Positions 1 through 9,388 of a stretch of DNA of 55,006 bases are shown here, in pieces. The stretch is from assembly GCA_021826025.1 (NCBI GenBank), contig JAKBBG010000003.1:1-55006 (forward strand). The letters run 5' to 3'. The notes beneath the pieces are model-generated. The model was given only the letters and a program-made list of their open reading frames with translations. It did not search any database and was not told where the DNA came from. Positions within the stretch are counted from its first letter, which is position 1, and each line of letters begins with the position of its first letter. The stretch is from Pseudomonadota bacterium (GTDB lineage: Bacteria > Pseudomonadota > Gammaproteobacteria > Burkholderiales > Ferrovaceae). A program made the position numbers and the translations under genes.

Positions 1-408
1 ATCTGCCGCCTCCAGAACGCGATGCAGCGCGTGGCCCAGTCGGGAGCCCGGGCCCTCAGCCTGGCCCCGCCTGCCCTGTTCGGGCAACAGCTGCAGGGAA
101 TCGCGGCCCAGATGTTGCAGGACCTGCTCGCAGCCGGCTTCCCGGCCGCCACCGCAGGCGGCATCGCGCTGGAATGCCTGGATGCCACGCTGGCCTCCTT
201 CGACACGCCTCCGCCTTTCTGCCAGCCCGGTTCCGCCGCTTCCGCCGATGGCACGCTGGGCTACGTGCAGGCAACCGTAACCTTGCCCGCAAGTGCCGCA
301 GCTTCCGGGTTTGCCTTTTTCCTCCCTTCCGGAAACGGGGCCGGCCAGCCGTTTCCGGGCCCGCAATCCTTTGCGGCCAGCGCCCTTTATCGCTATGCGC
401 CCCGGTAA
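1..408 (+). CDS. TadE/TadG-like pilus assembly protein, 5' end missing
   Basis: The reading frame is open from the left edge to a TAA at 406-408, so the N-terminus lies outside the window. The visible part begins with an amphipathic stretch (QNAMQRVAQSGARAL) and continues as a Pro/Ala/Ser-rich extracytoplasmic domain. This is what follows the membrane helix in TadE/TadG pseudopilins. Its main support is context: it overlaps the next pseudopilin gene by 14 bases and heads a run of tad genes on the same strand. The usual N-terminal helix cannot be seen. The methionine at 22 is probably internal. Confidence 0.55.
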   Translation: MCRLQNAMQRVAQSGARALSLAPPALFGQQLQGIAAQMLQDLLAAGFPAATAGGIALECLDATLASFDTPPPFCQPGSAASADGTLGYVQATVTLPASAAASGFAFFLPSGNGAGQPFPGPQSFAASALYRYAPR

Positions 409-940
409 CCGAAAGCATTCCGGCGCCGCCACGGTGGAATTTGCCCTGGTCAGCGCGGTGCTGCTCACGTTGGTCTTCGGCACCATGGAACTGGGGCGGA
501 TTTTCCTCGCCTGGAACGCCGCCCTGGAAACCACGCGACGCGCAGCAAGGGACGCCGCCGTGATGGGGTTTGACGCACTGCCATACGCCCGCAATGACGG
601 GGTGCTGCATCCGGAAGCCAGCGGCGACAGCGCCGCTTTCCCGGCATTGGGAGAACTCACGGCAGCCGCCGTTTCCATCCGCTTCATGAGCGGCCCGTTC
701 GGCGCGCTCACGCCGCCGGCGTCGCTTCCGGGCAGCGCCGCCCAGAACCTGGCCAACTGCACGCAGGGACTGTCTCCTTGCGTCACGGCCGTGCAGGCGT
801 CGCTGTGCCTTCCCGGCAGCGACCCGTGCGAGCCGTTGCCCTACCTGCCGCTGGGCATTCCGGGCCTTCCCCTCACCCTGTATCTCCCGCTGTCGCCGGC
901 CACCGTGCCTCTCGAAGGCGCCGGCGCCGCCGGCGGCTGA
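395..940 (+). CDS. tadE: TadE-like pseudopilin of the Tad pilus
   Basis: This is a protein of 181 residues. It has a short basic N-terminus, then GAATVEFALVSAVLLTLVFG, the typical TadE/TadG motif: a conserved Glu in a hydrophobic helix at about residues 11-32. The motif ELGRIF and a C-terminal domain with two Cys pairs follow. TadE-type pseudopilins are matured by the prepilin peptidase and help assemble Flp pili. I chose the ATG at 395 because the motif starts ten residues later. The open frame extends to 293, but that part is a shadow of the preceding gene. Family level is secure; TadE, TadF and TadG cannot be told apart. Confidence 0.8.
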   Translation: MRPGNRKHSGAATVEFALVSAVLLTLVFGTMELGRIFLAWNAALETTRRAARDAAVMGFDALPYARNDGVLHPEASGDSAAFPALGELTAAAVSIRFMSGPFGALTPPASLPGSAAQNLANCTQGLSPCVTAVQASLCLPGSDPCEPLPYLPLGIPGLPLTLYLPLSPATVPLEGAGAAGG

Positions 941-946
941 AGTCCC

Positions 947-1750
947 ATGCGTCCCGCTGCGCCCCAGGGCCGGATCTTCGCGCTGCTTGGCTGCAAAGGC
1001 GGCGTGGGCACCACACAGCTCACGGTCCAGCTGGGACGTCTGCTCGCGTACCGCTGGCAACTCGACGTCCTGATCGTGGACTGGGTGCATCCTTTCGGCG
1101 ATGCGGCACTGCTGCTGTCCGGCGAGGATCCGGTGTCCCACCTGGGCGACCTGCTGCGCGAGCCCGAACGGCTCGATGCCACCCTGCTGGACGCCGCGCT
1201 GATGCGCCCCCTGCCGCACCTTGCCGTGCTGGCAGCCGCGGAAACGCCGCTGCGGGCGCCTGTCCAGCAGGCCGCGGCCGTGCAGCGCCTGCTCGCGCTG
1301 GCGCGCAGCCGCTTCGACTGCGTCCTGTGCGACTGCGGCCGTCAGCTGGATCCGGTCCGGCTCATGCGGCTGCACGAATCCGATCGCCTGCTGCCGGTCT
1401 TTCAGCCCACCCTGTCCACCATCCGCGACGCGCGGCGACTGCTGGTGGCCCTGCTGGACAGCGGTGTCCTGCCCGAACAGGTGTTGCCCGTCCTCAACCG
1501 GATGGGACGGCACCAGCAGGTTCCCGCGGAGTTGCTGGAACAGGTTCTGGGCACCCGGCTGCCGCACCGCCTGCCCGAACACCCGGGGTTTTCCCTCCCC
1601 CTGCCCGAACGGCCGTCCCAGCCCTGGCAGCGCAGCCTGCTCGCGCTGGCCGCCGCCCTGGCGCGCCGTCCCGAACAACACGCGGCCCGTTCCGGCCTGC
1701 TGCAGCGCTGGTGGCGCAAGCAGTGGCGCTGGAATCCGACCCCGCTTTGA
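947..1750 (+). CDS. tadZ: TadZ/CpaE-like MinD-family ATPase without receiver domain
   Basis: This is a protein of 267 residues in the MinD/ParA superfamily. The deviant Walker A (CKGGVGTTQL) lies at about residues 16-25, followed by a Walker A'-like VLIVDW and a later FDCVLCDCG strand. TadZ/CpaE localises the Tad secretion machine, usually to a cell pole. Family members normally carry an N-terminal receiver-like domain of about 120 residues. Here the P-loop begins almost at the start codon, and the preceding gene ends only six bases upstream in the same frame, so the domain is absent rather than mis-annotated. The gene lies between the pseudopilin genes and tadA. Confidence 0.8.
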   Translation: MRPAAPQGRIFALLGCKGGVGTTQLTVQLGRLLAYRWQLDVLIVDWVHPFGDAALLLSGEDPVSHLGDLLREPERLDATLLDAALMRPLPHLAVLAAAETPLRAPVQQAAAVQRLLALARSRFDCVLCDCGRQLDPVRLMRLHESDRLLPVFQPTLSTIRDARRLLVALLDSGVLPEQVLPVLNRMGRHQQVPAELLEQVLGTRLPHRLPEHPGFSLPLPERPSQPWQRSLLALAAALARRPEQHAARSGLLQRWWRKQWRWNPTPL

Positions 1751-1761
1751 CGAGAGCCCCC

Positions 1762-3006
1762 ATGCCCATGCTGCCTGCCCTGCGTTTCAAGATCCACCAC
1801 CAGCTGCTCGACCAGTACGACCTGGCCCGGCTGCAGGCCCTGCCGCCCGAACGCCAGCGCACGGAAGTGAAAGCCTGGATCGAAGCCCGCCTGGCGCAGG
1901 AGCGGCCGGCCATCAACGCTGCGGAACACCGGCAGCTGGTGGAGGAAATCCAGCACGAGATGCTGGGCCTGGGCCCCCTCGAACCCCTGCTGCAGGACCC
2001 CGGCATTTCGGACATCCTGGTCAACGGACCCGACCAGATCTATGTGGAGCGGCGCGGCTGCCTGCAGCGCGAGCCGCGCAAGTTCGAAGATGCGGCCCAT
2101 CTCACCCGCACCATCGAACGGATCGTCTCCCGCGTCGGGCGGCGCATCGACGAATCAAGCCCCATGGTGGACGCGCGCCTGCCCGACGGCTCGCGCGTCA
2201 ACGTGATCATCCCGCCCCTGGCCCTGGACGGACCGATGCTGTCCATCCGCCGTTTCGGCGGCGCCCCCCTGACCCTCGAGCACCTCATCGCGGAAGAAAG
2301 CCTGACCCGCGACATGGGAGCGTTGCTGCAACGCTATGTGGAAGCCCGCCTCAACCTGCTCGTGTCCGGCGGCACCGGAAGCGGGAAAACCACCCTGCTC
2401 AACGTGCTGTCCGGCTTCATCGCGCCTTCCGAGCGGCTCATCACGATCGAAGACGCTGCCGAACTCCGCCTACGGCAGACGCACGTGGTCCGCCTGGAAA
2501 CCCGTCCCGCCAACCTGGAAGGGCGGGGGGAAATCACGGCACGCCAGCTGGTCCGCAACGCGCTGCGCATGCGCCCGGATCGCCTGATCGTGGGGGAAGT
2601 GCGCGGGGCGGAAGCGGTCGACATGCTGCAGGCCATGAACACCGGACACGACGGTTCGCTCACCACGCTGCATGCCAATTCGCCCGCCGACGCGCTCGTG
2701 CGGCTGGAAAACATGGTGGCGCTGGGACACGGCGGACTTTCGGAAAACAACATCCGGGCCCAGATCGGCAGCGCGCTCCAGGTCATCGTCCAGACCGCGA
2801 GGCTGCCCGACGGCAGCCGCAAGATCACGGCCATTTCGGAACTGTGCGGACGCCGGACCGGCCATTTCCGGATCGTGCCCCAGGTGGTTTTCAGGGCGCA
2901 CGGGCGCGGCGAAAACGGCCGGATTTCCGGCACCTTCGAACGCGTTTCCAGGGCCTCCTCCTTTGCCGCCCGGTTCCCGGCTCACGCCCTGCCTGCGGAG
3001 GACTGA
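1762..3006 (+). CDS. tadA: Tad pilus assembly ATPase TadA/CpaF (type II/IV secretion ATPase)
   Basis: This 414-residue protein is the cytoplasmic hexameric ATPase that powers Flp pilus assembly. An N-terminal helical domain contains the CpaF signature around [19 protein letters not shown] (residues 70-88). Walker A GGTGSGKT is at 203-210, and the Asp/His boxes and Walker B (LIVGEVRG) follow. TLHANS lies further on. The length matches CpaF (about 400-480). The frame is open upstream to 778, but that stretch lies over tadE and tadZ, so I start at the ATG at 1762; 1768 is an alternative. It is followed at once by tadB. Confidence 0.92.
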   Translation: MPMLPALRFKIHHQLLDQYDLARLQALPPERQRTEVKAWIEARLAQERPAINAAEHRQLVEEIQHEMLGLGPLEPLLQDPGISDILVNGPDQIYVERRGCLQREPRKFEDAAHLTRTIERIVSRVGRRIDESSPMVDARLPDGSRVNVIIPPLALDGPMLSIRRFGGAPLTLEHLIAEESLTRDMGALLQRYVEARLNLLVSGGTGSGKTTLLNVLSGFIAPSERLITIEDAAELRLRQTHVVRLETRPANLEGRGEITARQLVRNALRMRPDRLIVGEVRGAEAVDMLQAMNTGHDGSLTTLHANSPADALVRLENMVALGHGGLSENNIRAQIGSALQVIVQTARLPDGSRKITAISELCGRRTGHFRIVPQVVFRAHGRGENGRISGTFERVSRASSFAARFPAHALPAED

Positions 3007-3010
3007 GCCC

Positions 3011-3799
3011 ATGAGCCTGGCCCTGGCGGTCTTCGCACTTGCCCTTTTCGCGCTGGCCCTGTCGCTGCTGGAACTCCTGCGCTGGCTGTGGGACCGCCAC
3101 TTCGGCACCCACCGGCAACTGAAGGCGCGGATGGCGCACTGGGCCGGCGAACCGGTTCCGCTGGCGCTGCCGCCGCCCCCCTTGCGCGTGCATGCCGGCG
3201 GGAAAGGCTGGGGCAGGGTTGCGGCCTCATTCCGGTTCTGGTCCGAACGCCGGAGGCTGCGCCGCATCGAAGCCCAGCTTCCGGAAGCGATCGAATTCCT
3301 GAGCCGGGCCCTGCGGGCCGGACACGATCTCACGCACGCCGTGGAAATGGCCGCGGCGGCGCTGCACGCGCCGATTGCCCACGAACTGCGCCTGACCGCC
3401 GAGGAAATCGGTTTCGGTGCCGGTCTGCCGCTCGCCTTGCAGCACCTGGGGGCACGCGTGCCCCTGCCCGACCTGCAAACCTTCATCGTGGCAACCTCCC
3501 TGCACCGGGACACGGGAGGGGATATCACCCGCGTGTTCGACCGGCTGGCCGCGCTGCTGCGCGAGCGGGCCGGCCTGCGCGCCCGCATCCGCGTCCTGTC
3601 GGCCGAAGGGCGCCTGTCCGCCTGGATACTCAGCATCCTGCCGGTCCTCTGCGCCTTCCTGGCGCAATGGCTGCATCCCGGATTCCTGGAATTGCTGCTG
3701 AAAGACCCGGTCGGGCGAAACGTCGCGCTCGGCGTCGTGGCGGACTGGATGCTGGGCGTGTTGCTCATGGTTCGCATCACCCGCCTGGACCCGACATGA
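3011..3799 (+). CDS. tadB: Tad inner-membrane platform protein TadB
   Basis: This 262-residue membrane protein has one hydrophobic segment at the N-terminus (about 1-25) and two at the C-terminus (about 200-255). Between them is a T2SSF (GspF-like) domain with AEEIGFGAGLPLALQHLG and a run ending GGDITRVFDRLA, as is usual for TadB. With TadC it forms the platform on which the TadA ATPase acts. It starts four bases after tadA and overlaps tadC by four bases (ATGA), which suggests translational coupling. Confidence 0.88.
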   Translation: MSLALAVFALALFALALSLLELLRWLWDRHFGTHRQLKARMAHWAGEPVPLALPPPPLRVHAGGKGWGRVAASFRFWSERRRLRRIEAQLPEAIEFLSRALRAGHDLTHAVEMAAAALHAPIAHELRLTAEEIGFGAGLPLALQHLGARVPLPDLQTFIVATSLHRDTGGDITRVFDRLAALLRERAGLRARIRVLSAEGRLSAWILSILPVLCAFLAQWLHPGFLELLLKDPVGRNVALGVVADWMLGVLLMVRITRLDPT

Positions 3800-4515
3800 C
3801 GCCCGGGACGACGCCCCGCTCCGATCCGGCCCCGGACCCGCTGCAACGCACGCTGCTGCGCGCAGGGGTGCGCAGCCCGAAGGCCCTGCCCCTGTACCGC
3901 GCCGCCCGCATCGTTTCAGCGCTGGGCTGCATGAGCGGCACATTGCTGGTCCCCGCGGAACATCCGGCGCTTTTGGCGATCTGCGCGACCGCAGGGGGCG
4001 CCTGCGGATACGGCCTGCCGGCCCTATGGCTCAGGAGGGCGTTGCGGCGCAGGCAGGAAGCCATCGCACGGGCCCTGCCCGACCTGCTGGACCTGCTGGT
4101 GTTGTGCGTGGAAGCCGGCCTTTCCCTGGAACAGTCTTTCGGCCGTCTGGCCCGCGACTTCGCGCGCTTTTCCCGGCCGCTCGCTCAAGAGCTGCACACG
4201 CTCTCGTCCGAGCTGTCCGCCGGCAGCGGACGCCAGCGCGCCCTGAGCCATTTCGCCTGGCGCACCGGGCTGCCGGCCGTGGACAGCCTGGTCTCGCTGC
4301 TCGCGCAGGCCGAACGGTTCGGCACCCGGGTGAGCGACGCCCTCGTGGCCCAGGCGGAACAGGTGCGCCAGGAACGCCGGCACGGCGTCGAAAAGGCCGC
4401 TGCCGTGATCGGACTGAAGCTGCTGTTCCCGCTCGTCTTCTGCATTTTCCCTGCGCTTCTGGTGGTGCTGGTAGGCCCCGCCTTCCTCGGCATCTACCGT
4501 GCGCTGCAGGGCTGA
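3796..4515 (+). CDS. tadC: Tad inner-membrane platform protein TadC
   Basis: This 239-residue T2SSF-domain protein is the partner of TadB. The core ALPDLLDLLVLCVEAGLSLE is the TadC signature, and the C-terminus has a long hydrophobic hairpin (LLFPLVFCIFPALLVVLVG). The ATGA overlap with tadB fixes the start. It is the last tad gene seen; the next gene converges on it after 11 bases. No prepilin peptidase (tadV), secretin (rcpA) or flp pilin is in the window, so these must lie to the left if present. Confidence 0.88.
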   Translation: MTPGTTPRSDPAPDPLQRTLLRAGVRSPKALPLYRAARIVSALGCMSGTLLVPAEHPALLAICATAGGACGYGLPALWLRRALRRRQEAIARALPDLLDLLVLCVEAGLSLEQSFGRLARDFARFSRPLAQELHTLSSELSAGSGRQRALSHFAWRTGLPAVDSLVSLLAQAERFGTRVSDALVAQAEQVRQERRHGVEKAAAVIGLKLLFPLVFCIFPALLVVLVGPAFLGIYRALQG

Positions 4516-4526
4516 AGGCGACCGGG

Positions 4527-6122
4527 TCAGTAGGATGCGACGCCGCCGTTGGAACGGGGGTCGGTGGCGCCTTCCAGCAAACCATCCGGATGGCGCACGA
4601 CGGCTCCCGCATGGCCGACGGTTTCGTCGAAATCCTGCAACAGCTCCACTTCGTGCCCCCGGGATCGCAGCGCGTCCACCAGGCTTGGGGGGAAGCGCGC
4701 TTCGAGCTTGAGGGTGTCCGAAGTCTGTCCCCAGGTCCGCCCCAGCAGCCAGCGCGGTGCCGTGACGACCTGCTGCAGGGGCTGCCCGAACAGCACATGG
4801 CGCGTGAATACGGCGGCCTGGGTTTGCGGTTGCCCGTCGCCGCCCATGGTGCCGTACACCATCACGCGCCCGTCGGACAGGCGGGCGGCCGCCGGGTTGA
4901 GGGTGTGGAAAGGCCGCTTGCCGGGACGCAACGCCAGCAACGCCGCAGGATCCAGGCTGAAGGAAGCTCCCCGGTTCTGCCAGTTGATGCCGGTTTTCCG
5001 CAGGACGCAACCGCTGCCATATTCGTGGTAAATGCTCTGGATGAACGACACGGCAAGGCCCCGGTCATCGATCGCCCCCATCCAGACGGTGTCCGCAGGC
5101 CCTTTTCCCGCCCCCCACGGGGCAGCGCGTTCCATGCGGATGCGGGCGGCAAGCTCGCCCAGGCGGCGCTCATCCAGCAATCCCTGCGGTTCCACCGGGC
5201 ATTCTCCCGGGTCCGTGACGTAGCGGTCGCGCAGGGCAAACGCCTGTTTGGTGGACTCCACCAGCAGGTGCACGTAATCGGCGCTGTCGGGCGCGAGGGC
5301 AGCGAGACCCGCCCGCTCCGCGATGCCCAGGATGGCAAGGGACACGACGCCCTGGGTGGGCAGGGTCATGTTGAACAGTTCGCCGCAGGACAGGGCAAGG
5401 TGCAGCGGCGTCACCGTCTGCGCGCGGTACCCTTCCAGGTCTTCCGCAGCCACGGGGGAACCGATTTCCCGCAGGTCCGCCGCAATGTCCGCGGCGAGGC
5501 GTCCGCGGTAGAAGCTGTCGAGCCCCTCTGAGGCAAGGCGGCGCAGCGTGAGCGCGAGACGCGGCTGCAGGAACCGCTGGCCGGGCTGCGGCACGTCGCC
5601 GCGGGGCAGAAACGTCTCGGAAAACCCGGGCTGGCCTTGCAGTTCGGCCAGTTTTTTCGCGGTCAGGAGGGACTGGCTCGCAGTCACCGGAATCCCTTCG
5701 TCGGCATAGCGGATCGCTTCCGACAGGAGCCGCTCGAGCGGCAGGCGCCCGCCCCAGTGACGCGAGAGGTCCAGGGCCGCCTGCCATCCGCCCACCGTTC
5801 CCGCCACGGTGTTGGCGGCCCAGGGGCCGCGCGCGGGCACGGCCTGCATCCCGGCCGCATGGTAGGCATCGATGGTGGCTGCACGGGCAGCCCCGCCGCA
5901 GGCGCTGATGGCGACCGGTTCTCCAGCCGGCGGCAGGATGGTCCAGAAGCCATCCCCGCCGATGCTGTTCATGTGGGGGTAAACCACGGCGATGGCGGCG
6001 GCGGCGGCCACCATGGCTTCAATGGCGTTGCCCCCCGCGCGCAGGATGTCGAGCCCTGCCTGGGCGGCCAGGGCGTGGGGCGCCGTCACCATGCCCCGCG
6101 TGCCCAATGTGGTTTGCAGCAT
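4527..6122 (-). CDS. ggt: Gamma-glutamyltransferase-like Ntn hydrolase, cytosolic
   Basis: This 531-residue protein has the full gamma-glutamyltransferase fold. GNAIEAMVAAA is near residue 31, and the putative nucleophilic Thr345 is in GPADTVWMGAID, where the family cleaves itself into two subunits. The small-subunit motif TMGGDGQPQ comes later. The family transfers or hydrolyses gamma-glutamyl groups, although many bacterial members act on other amides. No signal peptide is present, unlike periplasmic GGT, so a cytosolic enzyme is inferred. I chose the ATG at 6122; the open frame continues upstream but overlaps the MFS gene, which ends 10 bases away and is probably co-transcribed. Confidence 0.85.
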   Translation of the reverse strand: MLQTTLGTRGMVTAPHALAAQAGLDILRAGGNAIEAMVAAAAAIAVVYPHMNSIGGDGFWTILPPAGEPVAISACGGAARAATIDAYHAAGMQAVPARGPWAANTVAGTVGGWQAALDLSRHWGGRLPLERLLSEAIRYADEGIPVTASQSLLTAKKLAELQGQPGFSETFLPRGDVPQPGQRFLQPRLALTLRRLASEGLDSFYRGRLAADIAADLREIGSPVAAEDLEGYRAQTVTPLHLALSCGELFNMTLPTQGVVSLAILGIAERAGLAALAPDSADYVHLLVESTKQAFALRDRYVTDPGECPVEPQGLLDERRLGELAARIRMERAAPWGAGKGPADTVWMGAIDDRGLAVSFIQSIYHEYGSGCVLRKTGINWQNRGASFSLDPAALLALRPGKRPFHTLNPAAARLSDGRVMVYGTMGGDGQPQTQAAVFTRHVLFGQPLQQVVTAPRWLLGRTWGQTSDTLKLEARFPPSLVDALRSRGHEVELLQDFDETVGHAGAVVRHPDGLLEGATDPRSNGGVASY

Positions 6123-6132
6123 CAAGCCCTCC

Positions 6133-7374
6133 TCAGAAATACTGGCGCCGGCGACGCAAGGGCTTGAGCACCGCAAGCGCCAGCACGGCGGCCAGGATGT
6201 CGAGCGTGATGACCACGCCGAACACCGGAATCCAGCTGCCCGCAGCGTCGTGCAATTGGGCCGCCATCGGTCCGCCCAGCACCGACCCCACGCCTTGCGC
6301 CATGTAAAGGAACCCGTAGTTGGCCGTCGCATGGCGTTCGCCGAACGTGTCGGTCAGGGTGGAAGGAAACAGGGAAAAAATCTCGCCCCACCCAAAAAAC
6401 ACCACGCCGGACAGCAGCACGAACAGCACCGGATCCCCGCGGAACTGCAGCCAGGCCAGCATGGCCAGCCCTTCCAGCAGGAATGCGATGAACATGGTGT
6501 TTTCCCGGCCGATGTTGTCGGACAGCCAGCCGAAAAACGGACGGGTCAGGCCGTTGGTGACCCGGTCCACCGTCAGGGCGAGCGGCAGCGCGGCCATGCC
6601 CATGACCGTGATGGTGGCCACGCCGAAGTCCCGGGCAAATGCGGCCGTCTGGGAAATGACCATGAGGCCGGACGTGGACATCATGGTCATCATCGCAAAC
6701 AGGAGCCAGAACACCGGCGTTTTGAGCATGACGGCCGGAGAGGCGCCGGCCACCTGTTCCCGGTGGCCGCGCAGGATCGCTTCCGCTTCCCGCGGCGGAC
6801 GCTTGAGCCCCTGGGCCGCCAGCAGCCCCAGGACGCCGAACCCCAGCCCAAACATCCACAGCGTGGTCTGGTAGCCGCGTTCAGCGATGCTGCTCGCAAT
6901 GGGAAAGGTGGTGGCAATGGCGCCAAAACCGTAGCCTGCCGCCACCATCCCCACCGCAAAACCCCGCCGTTCCGGAAACCACTTGACCATCTGGCTCACG
7001 ATCCCGATGTAGACGATGCCGGTTCCCACCCCGCCAAACAACCCGTAGGTCAGGTACAGCTGGGTGACCGTGCTGGCGCTGGCGGCCAGCACCCAGCTCA
7101 AGCCGGTCAGAAGGATGCCTGCGGAAATCAGGAAACGCGGACCGAAGCGGTCCACCAGATACCCCTGGGCCGGGGACAGGAACGTTTGCAGCACGATCAG
7201 GATGGAAAACGTCACCTGGATTTCCGGCAGCCTGGCCCCGAGAGCGCCCATCAGGGGCTTGGTGAAGAGGGTCCAGGTGTACTGGGGGCTGGAAATGGCC
7301 ATCATGCAGATCAGGCCGAGCAAAAGCTGGATCCAGCGGTCACGTCCGGGGGCGGGGGCTTGCGGTGTCGTCAT
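6133..7374 (-). CDS. OFA-family MFS carrier (oxalate/formate antiporter-like)
   Basis: This 413-residue protein has twelve predicted membrane segments and the pattern of the oxalate:formate antiporter (OFA) family: SSPQYTWTLF at the start, GVGTGIVYIG in helix 4, GLTRPFFGWLSD after the central loop, and NYGFLYMAQGVGS in helix 11. OxlT uses an Arg in helix 8 and a Lys in helix 11 to bind oxalate. Arg278 is a plausible match, but the helix 11 position I would align with the Lys appears to be Gln360, so the substrate may not be oxalate. Neither oxc nor frc is nearby. The gene precedes ggt by 10 bases on the same strand. Confidence 0.8.
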   Translation of the reverse strand: MTTPQAPAPGRDRWIQLLLGLICMMAISSPQYTWTLFTKPLMGALGARLPEIQVTFSILIVLQTFLSPAQGYLVDRFGPRFLISAGILLTGLSWVLAASASTVTQLYLTYGLFGGVGTGIVYIGIVSQMVKWFPERRGFAVGMVAAGYGFGAIATTFPIASSIAERGYQTTLWMFGLGFGVLGLLAAQGLKRPPREAEAILRGHREQVAGASPAVMLKTPVFWLLFAMMTMMSTSGLMVISQTAAFARDFGVATITVMGMAALPLALTVDRVTNGLTRPFFGWLSDNIGRENTMFIAFLLEGLAMLAWLQFRGDPVLFVLLSGVVFFGWGEIFSLFPSTLTDTFGERHATANYGFLYMAQGVGSVLGGPMAAQLHDAAGSWIPVFGVVITLDILAAVLALAVLKPLRRRRQYF

Positions 7375-7495
7375 GAAATTGTCCTCATCGTGGGATGGAT
7401 GTCCGCCTGGATTCGCCTATCCGGGCGGAGCAGCCGCGTTTCGGCAACGATCGGCATACCCTACCAAATAGCAAAGGGCATGCCAAATCCGGCAG

Positions 7496-8674
7496 CTACC
7501 CTGCCGCGCGCGCCGGTTTGAGCATCGGAAAAAATCCGGCAAGTCCGAACAGGGGACCGGGCAGCAGCAGCCAGGCCACCGCCGTGCCCCAGCTCGCCAC
7601 CGCATGGGTCGTCAGGGCAATCGCCACCACCGTGATGGAAAAGCCGATGGCGTTTTGAAACGCCAGCGCGCTGCCCACCAGATGGGACGGACAGGCGGCG
7701 GCGGAGAGCGCGGAAAAATGGGGGGAGTCGGCCACGACGCTCGCCCCCCACAGCACCAGCAGCAGGAACAGCAACGGTGCCGGCCAGCGGTCCCCGCCCG
7801 CAGCGAACAGCAGGCAGCAGGTTCCGGACAGGAGCAGGGCGGCGGCGGCAACGGGGGCACTGCCCACGCGCCGGGCCCAGGCGCCGCCCAGAAAGCAGCC
7901 GAAGGCCCCGGCGCCCATGATGACAAAGGCCAGGCCGGCGGTTCCCAGGGTCGGGAAGTCTTGCACCAGAACGGTGCGTGCCACGAGCATCGGCACCAGC
8001 GTCCAGAAGGCATAGAGCTCCCACATGTGGCCGAAATAGCCCAGGGCCGAAGCCCGGAAACGCGGCGACAGGAACGCCGCCAGCACGCTGCCGGGACGCA
8101 GTTCGGCAGCACCCGGCCGTTGGCGCAGGTGGGGGCCGTCGCCCAGGCGCTGGATGAGCGCGGCTCCCACCAGGGCCAGTGCCGAAGAAGCCAGGATGAC
8201 GCCCTGCCAGGGCCAGGAAGCGCCCAGCAGGCGCAAGGCGTGCGGCAGGGCGGAGCCCAGCGTGAGCATGCCCACCAGCTGGGCCAGCGCGCTGCCTGCG
8301 CGTTCCGGCGCCCAGCTCACCACCAGTTTCATGCCGATGGGATAGATCCCCGCGAGGCAGATGCCCACCAGGAACCGGAAGGCGACGGCGCTCGCAAGCC
8401 CGCCCGAAAAAACCGCAAACGCCGCATTGAAAAAGGCGCCGCCCACGGCGCACGCGGAGAAAATGCGGCTTGCGGGATAGCGGTCCGCCAGGCCGGAGAG
8501 GGAAAACCCCAGGGTCCCCAGGATGAATCCGGCCTGCACCGCCGTGGTCATCCAGCCGATGTCGCCCGGCGAAGCGCCCCAGGCGCGCACCAGGTCGTCG
8601 GCAGCACTGTTGGCGCTGAACCACAGGGACGTGCCGAACAGTTCGGCCAGGGCTATCCAGGCGACGGGCGTCAT
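7496..8674 (-). CDS. MFS transporter, substrate unknown
   Basis: This 392-residue protein has about twelve hydrophobic segments and begins [19 protein letters not shown], a start common in a group of uncharacterised proteobacterial MFS proteins. The helix 2-3 loop contains [10 protein letters not shown], the MFS loop signature. The start at 8674 lies before the first helix; the open frame upstream covers ccmA in antisense and is not coding. It is divergent from ccmA with 108 bases between. I cannot assign a substrate. Confidence 0.8.
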   Translation of the reverse strand: MTPVAWIALAELFGTSLWFSANSAADDLVRAWGASPGDIGWMTTAVQAGFILGTLGFSLSGLADRYPASRIFSACAVGGAFFNAAFAVFSGGLASAVAFRFLVGICLAGIYPIGMKLVVSWAPERAGSALAQLVGMLTLGSALPHALRLLGASWPWQGVILASSALALVGAALIQRLGDGPHLRQRPGAAELRPGSVLAAFLSPRFRASALGYFGHMWELYAFWTLVPMLVARTVLVQDFPTLGTAGLAFVIMGAGAFGCFLGGAWARRVGSAPVAAAALLLSGTCCLLFAAGGDRWPAPLLFLLLVLWGASVVADSPHFSALSAAACPSHLVGSALAFQNAIGFSITVVAIALTTHAVASWGTAVAWLLLPGPLFGLAGFFPMLKPARAAG

Positions 8675-8766
8675 GGCGCCTGCGCCGCGCCCGGGGCGCA
8701 GCCCGTTGCGGAAAGGGCGAGCGTCTGCTTCATGGAGCGGTCCCTCAGGTTCGGGGAATGAATCCT

Positions 8767-8774
8767 GTAGAATA
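8767..8774 (+). promoter_or_regulatory. Putative -10 element of the ccm operon
   Basis: TAGAAT at 8768-8773 matches the sigma-70 -10 consensus at five of six positions and lies only nine bases before the ccmA ATG. No good -35 or Shine-Dalgarno sequence is visible, which suggests a leaderless or near-leaderless message. Confidence 0.4.
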
Positions 8775-8782
8775 GCGCAAAT

Positions 8783-9388
8783 ATGCTTTCCGTTTCCCAC
8801 CTCACCTGCCAAAGGGGCGAACGGGTCCTGTTCCGGGACCTGAGCTTTGCCCTGCCCGCGAGCCAGTGGCTGCAAGTGGCAGGCTCCAACGGCGCCGGCA
8901 AGACGAGCCTGTTGCGCATCCTGGCGGGCCTGTCCGAACCGGCCGAGGGGCAGGTCACCTGGAAAGGCCGGCGCTTGCGGGAAGACCGCGCGGCGTTCCA
9001 TGCCGACCTCCTCTATCTCGGCCATCAGGGCGCCCTCAAGGAGGAACTCACGCCCCTGGAAAACCTCACGCTGGGCCTGGGCATGGAAGGGTTTTCCCCG
9101 GGGGAGGAAGCGGCCGCCGAAGCCCTGGGCCGCTTCGGATTGCAGGGACGCGAACAGCTTCCGACGCGCTACCTTTCCGCCGGCCAGCGCCGCCGCGTGC
9201 TGCTCTGCCGCCTGATGCTGCGTCCGGCGCCCCTGTGGATCCTGGACGAGCCGTTCACCGCCCTCGACGTGCATGCGGTGGGCGTGCTGTCCCGGCTCAT
9301 CGAGCGCCACCTGGCCTCGGGCGGCAGCGCCGTCCTGACCAGCCACCAGGCCATGCCGCTGCCTCCCGGACTCAGCGTCACCTTATGA
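8783..9388 (+). CDS. ccmA: Haem exporter ATP-binding protein CcmA
   Basis: This 201-residue ABC ATPase has Walker [10 protein letters not shown], signature LSAGQRRR and Walker B LWILDEPF, and it starts in the usual CcmA manner ([16 protein letters not shown]). CcmA and CcmB, with CcmC, load haem onto CcmE in System I cytochrome c maturation; ATP hydrolysis releases holo-CcmE. It is the first gene of ccmABCDE and overlaps ccmB by four bases (ATGA). The neighbouring mtoDAB-cymA genes would be major clients. Confidence 0.95.
   Translation: MLSVSHLTCQRGERVLFRDLSFALPASQWLQVAGSNGAGKTSLLRILAGLSEPAEGQVTWKGRRLREDRAAFHADLLYLGHQGALKEELTPLENLTLGLGMEGFSPGEEAAAEALGRFGLQGREQLPTRYLSAGQRRRVLLCRLMLRPAPLWILDEPFTALDVHAVGVLSRLIERHLASGGSAVLTSHQAMPLPPGLSVTL

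Noticed and set aside
778-1761. Upstream extension of the tadA frame.
   Set aside because: It lies over tadE and tadZ, which have clear motifs, and its translation is Arg/Pro/Ala-rich. The CpaF domain starts after 1762.
2470-3846. Long open frame on the minus strand opposite tadA and tadB.
   Set aside because: Composition is Arg/Ser-rich without any recognisable domain, while the plus strand encodes well-conserved ATPase and T2SSF proteins.
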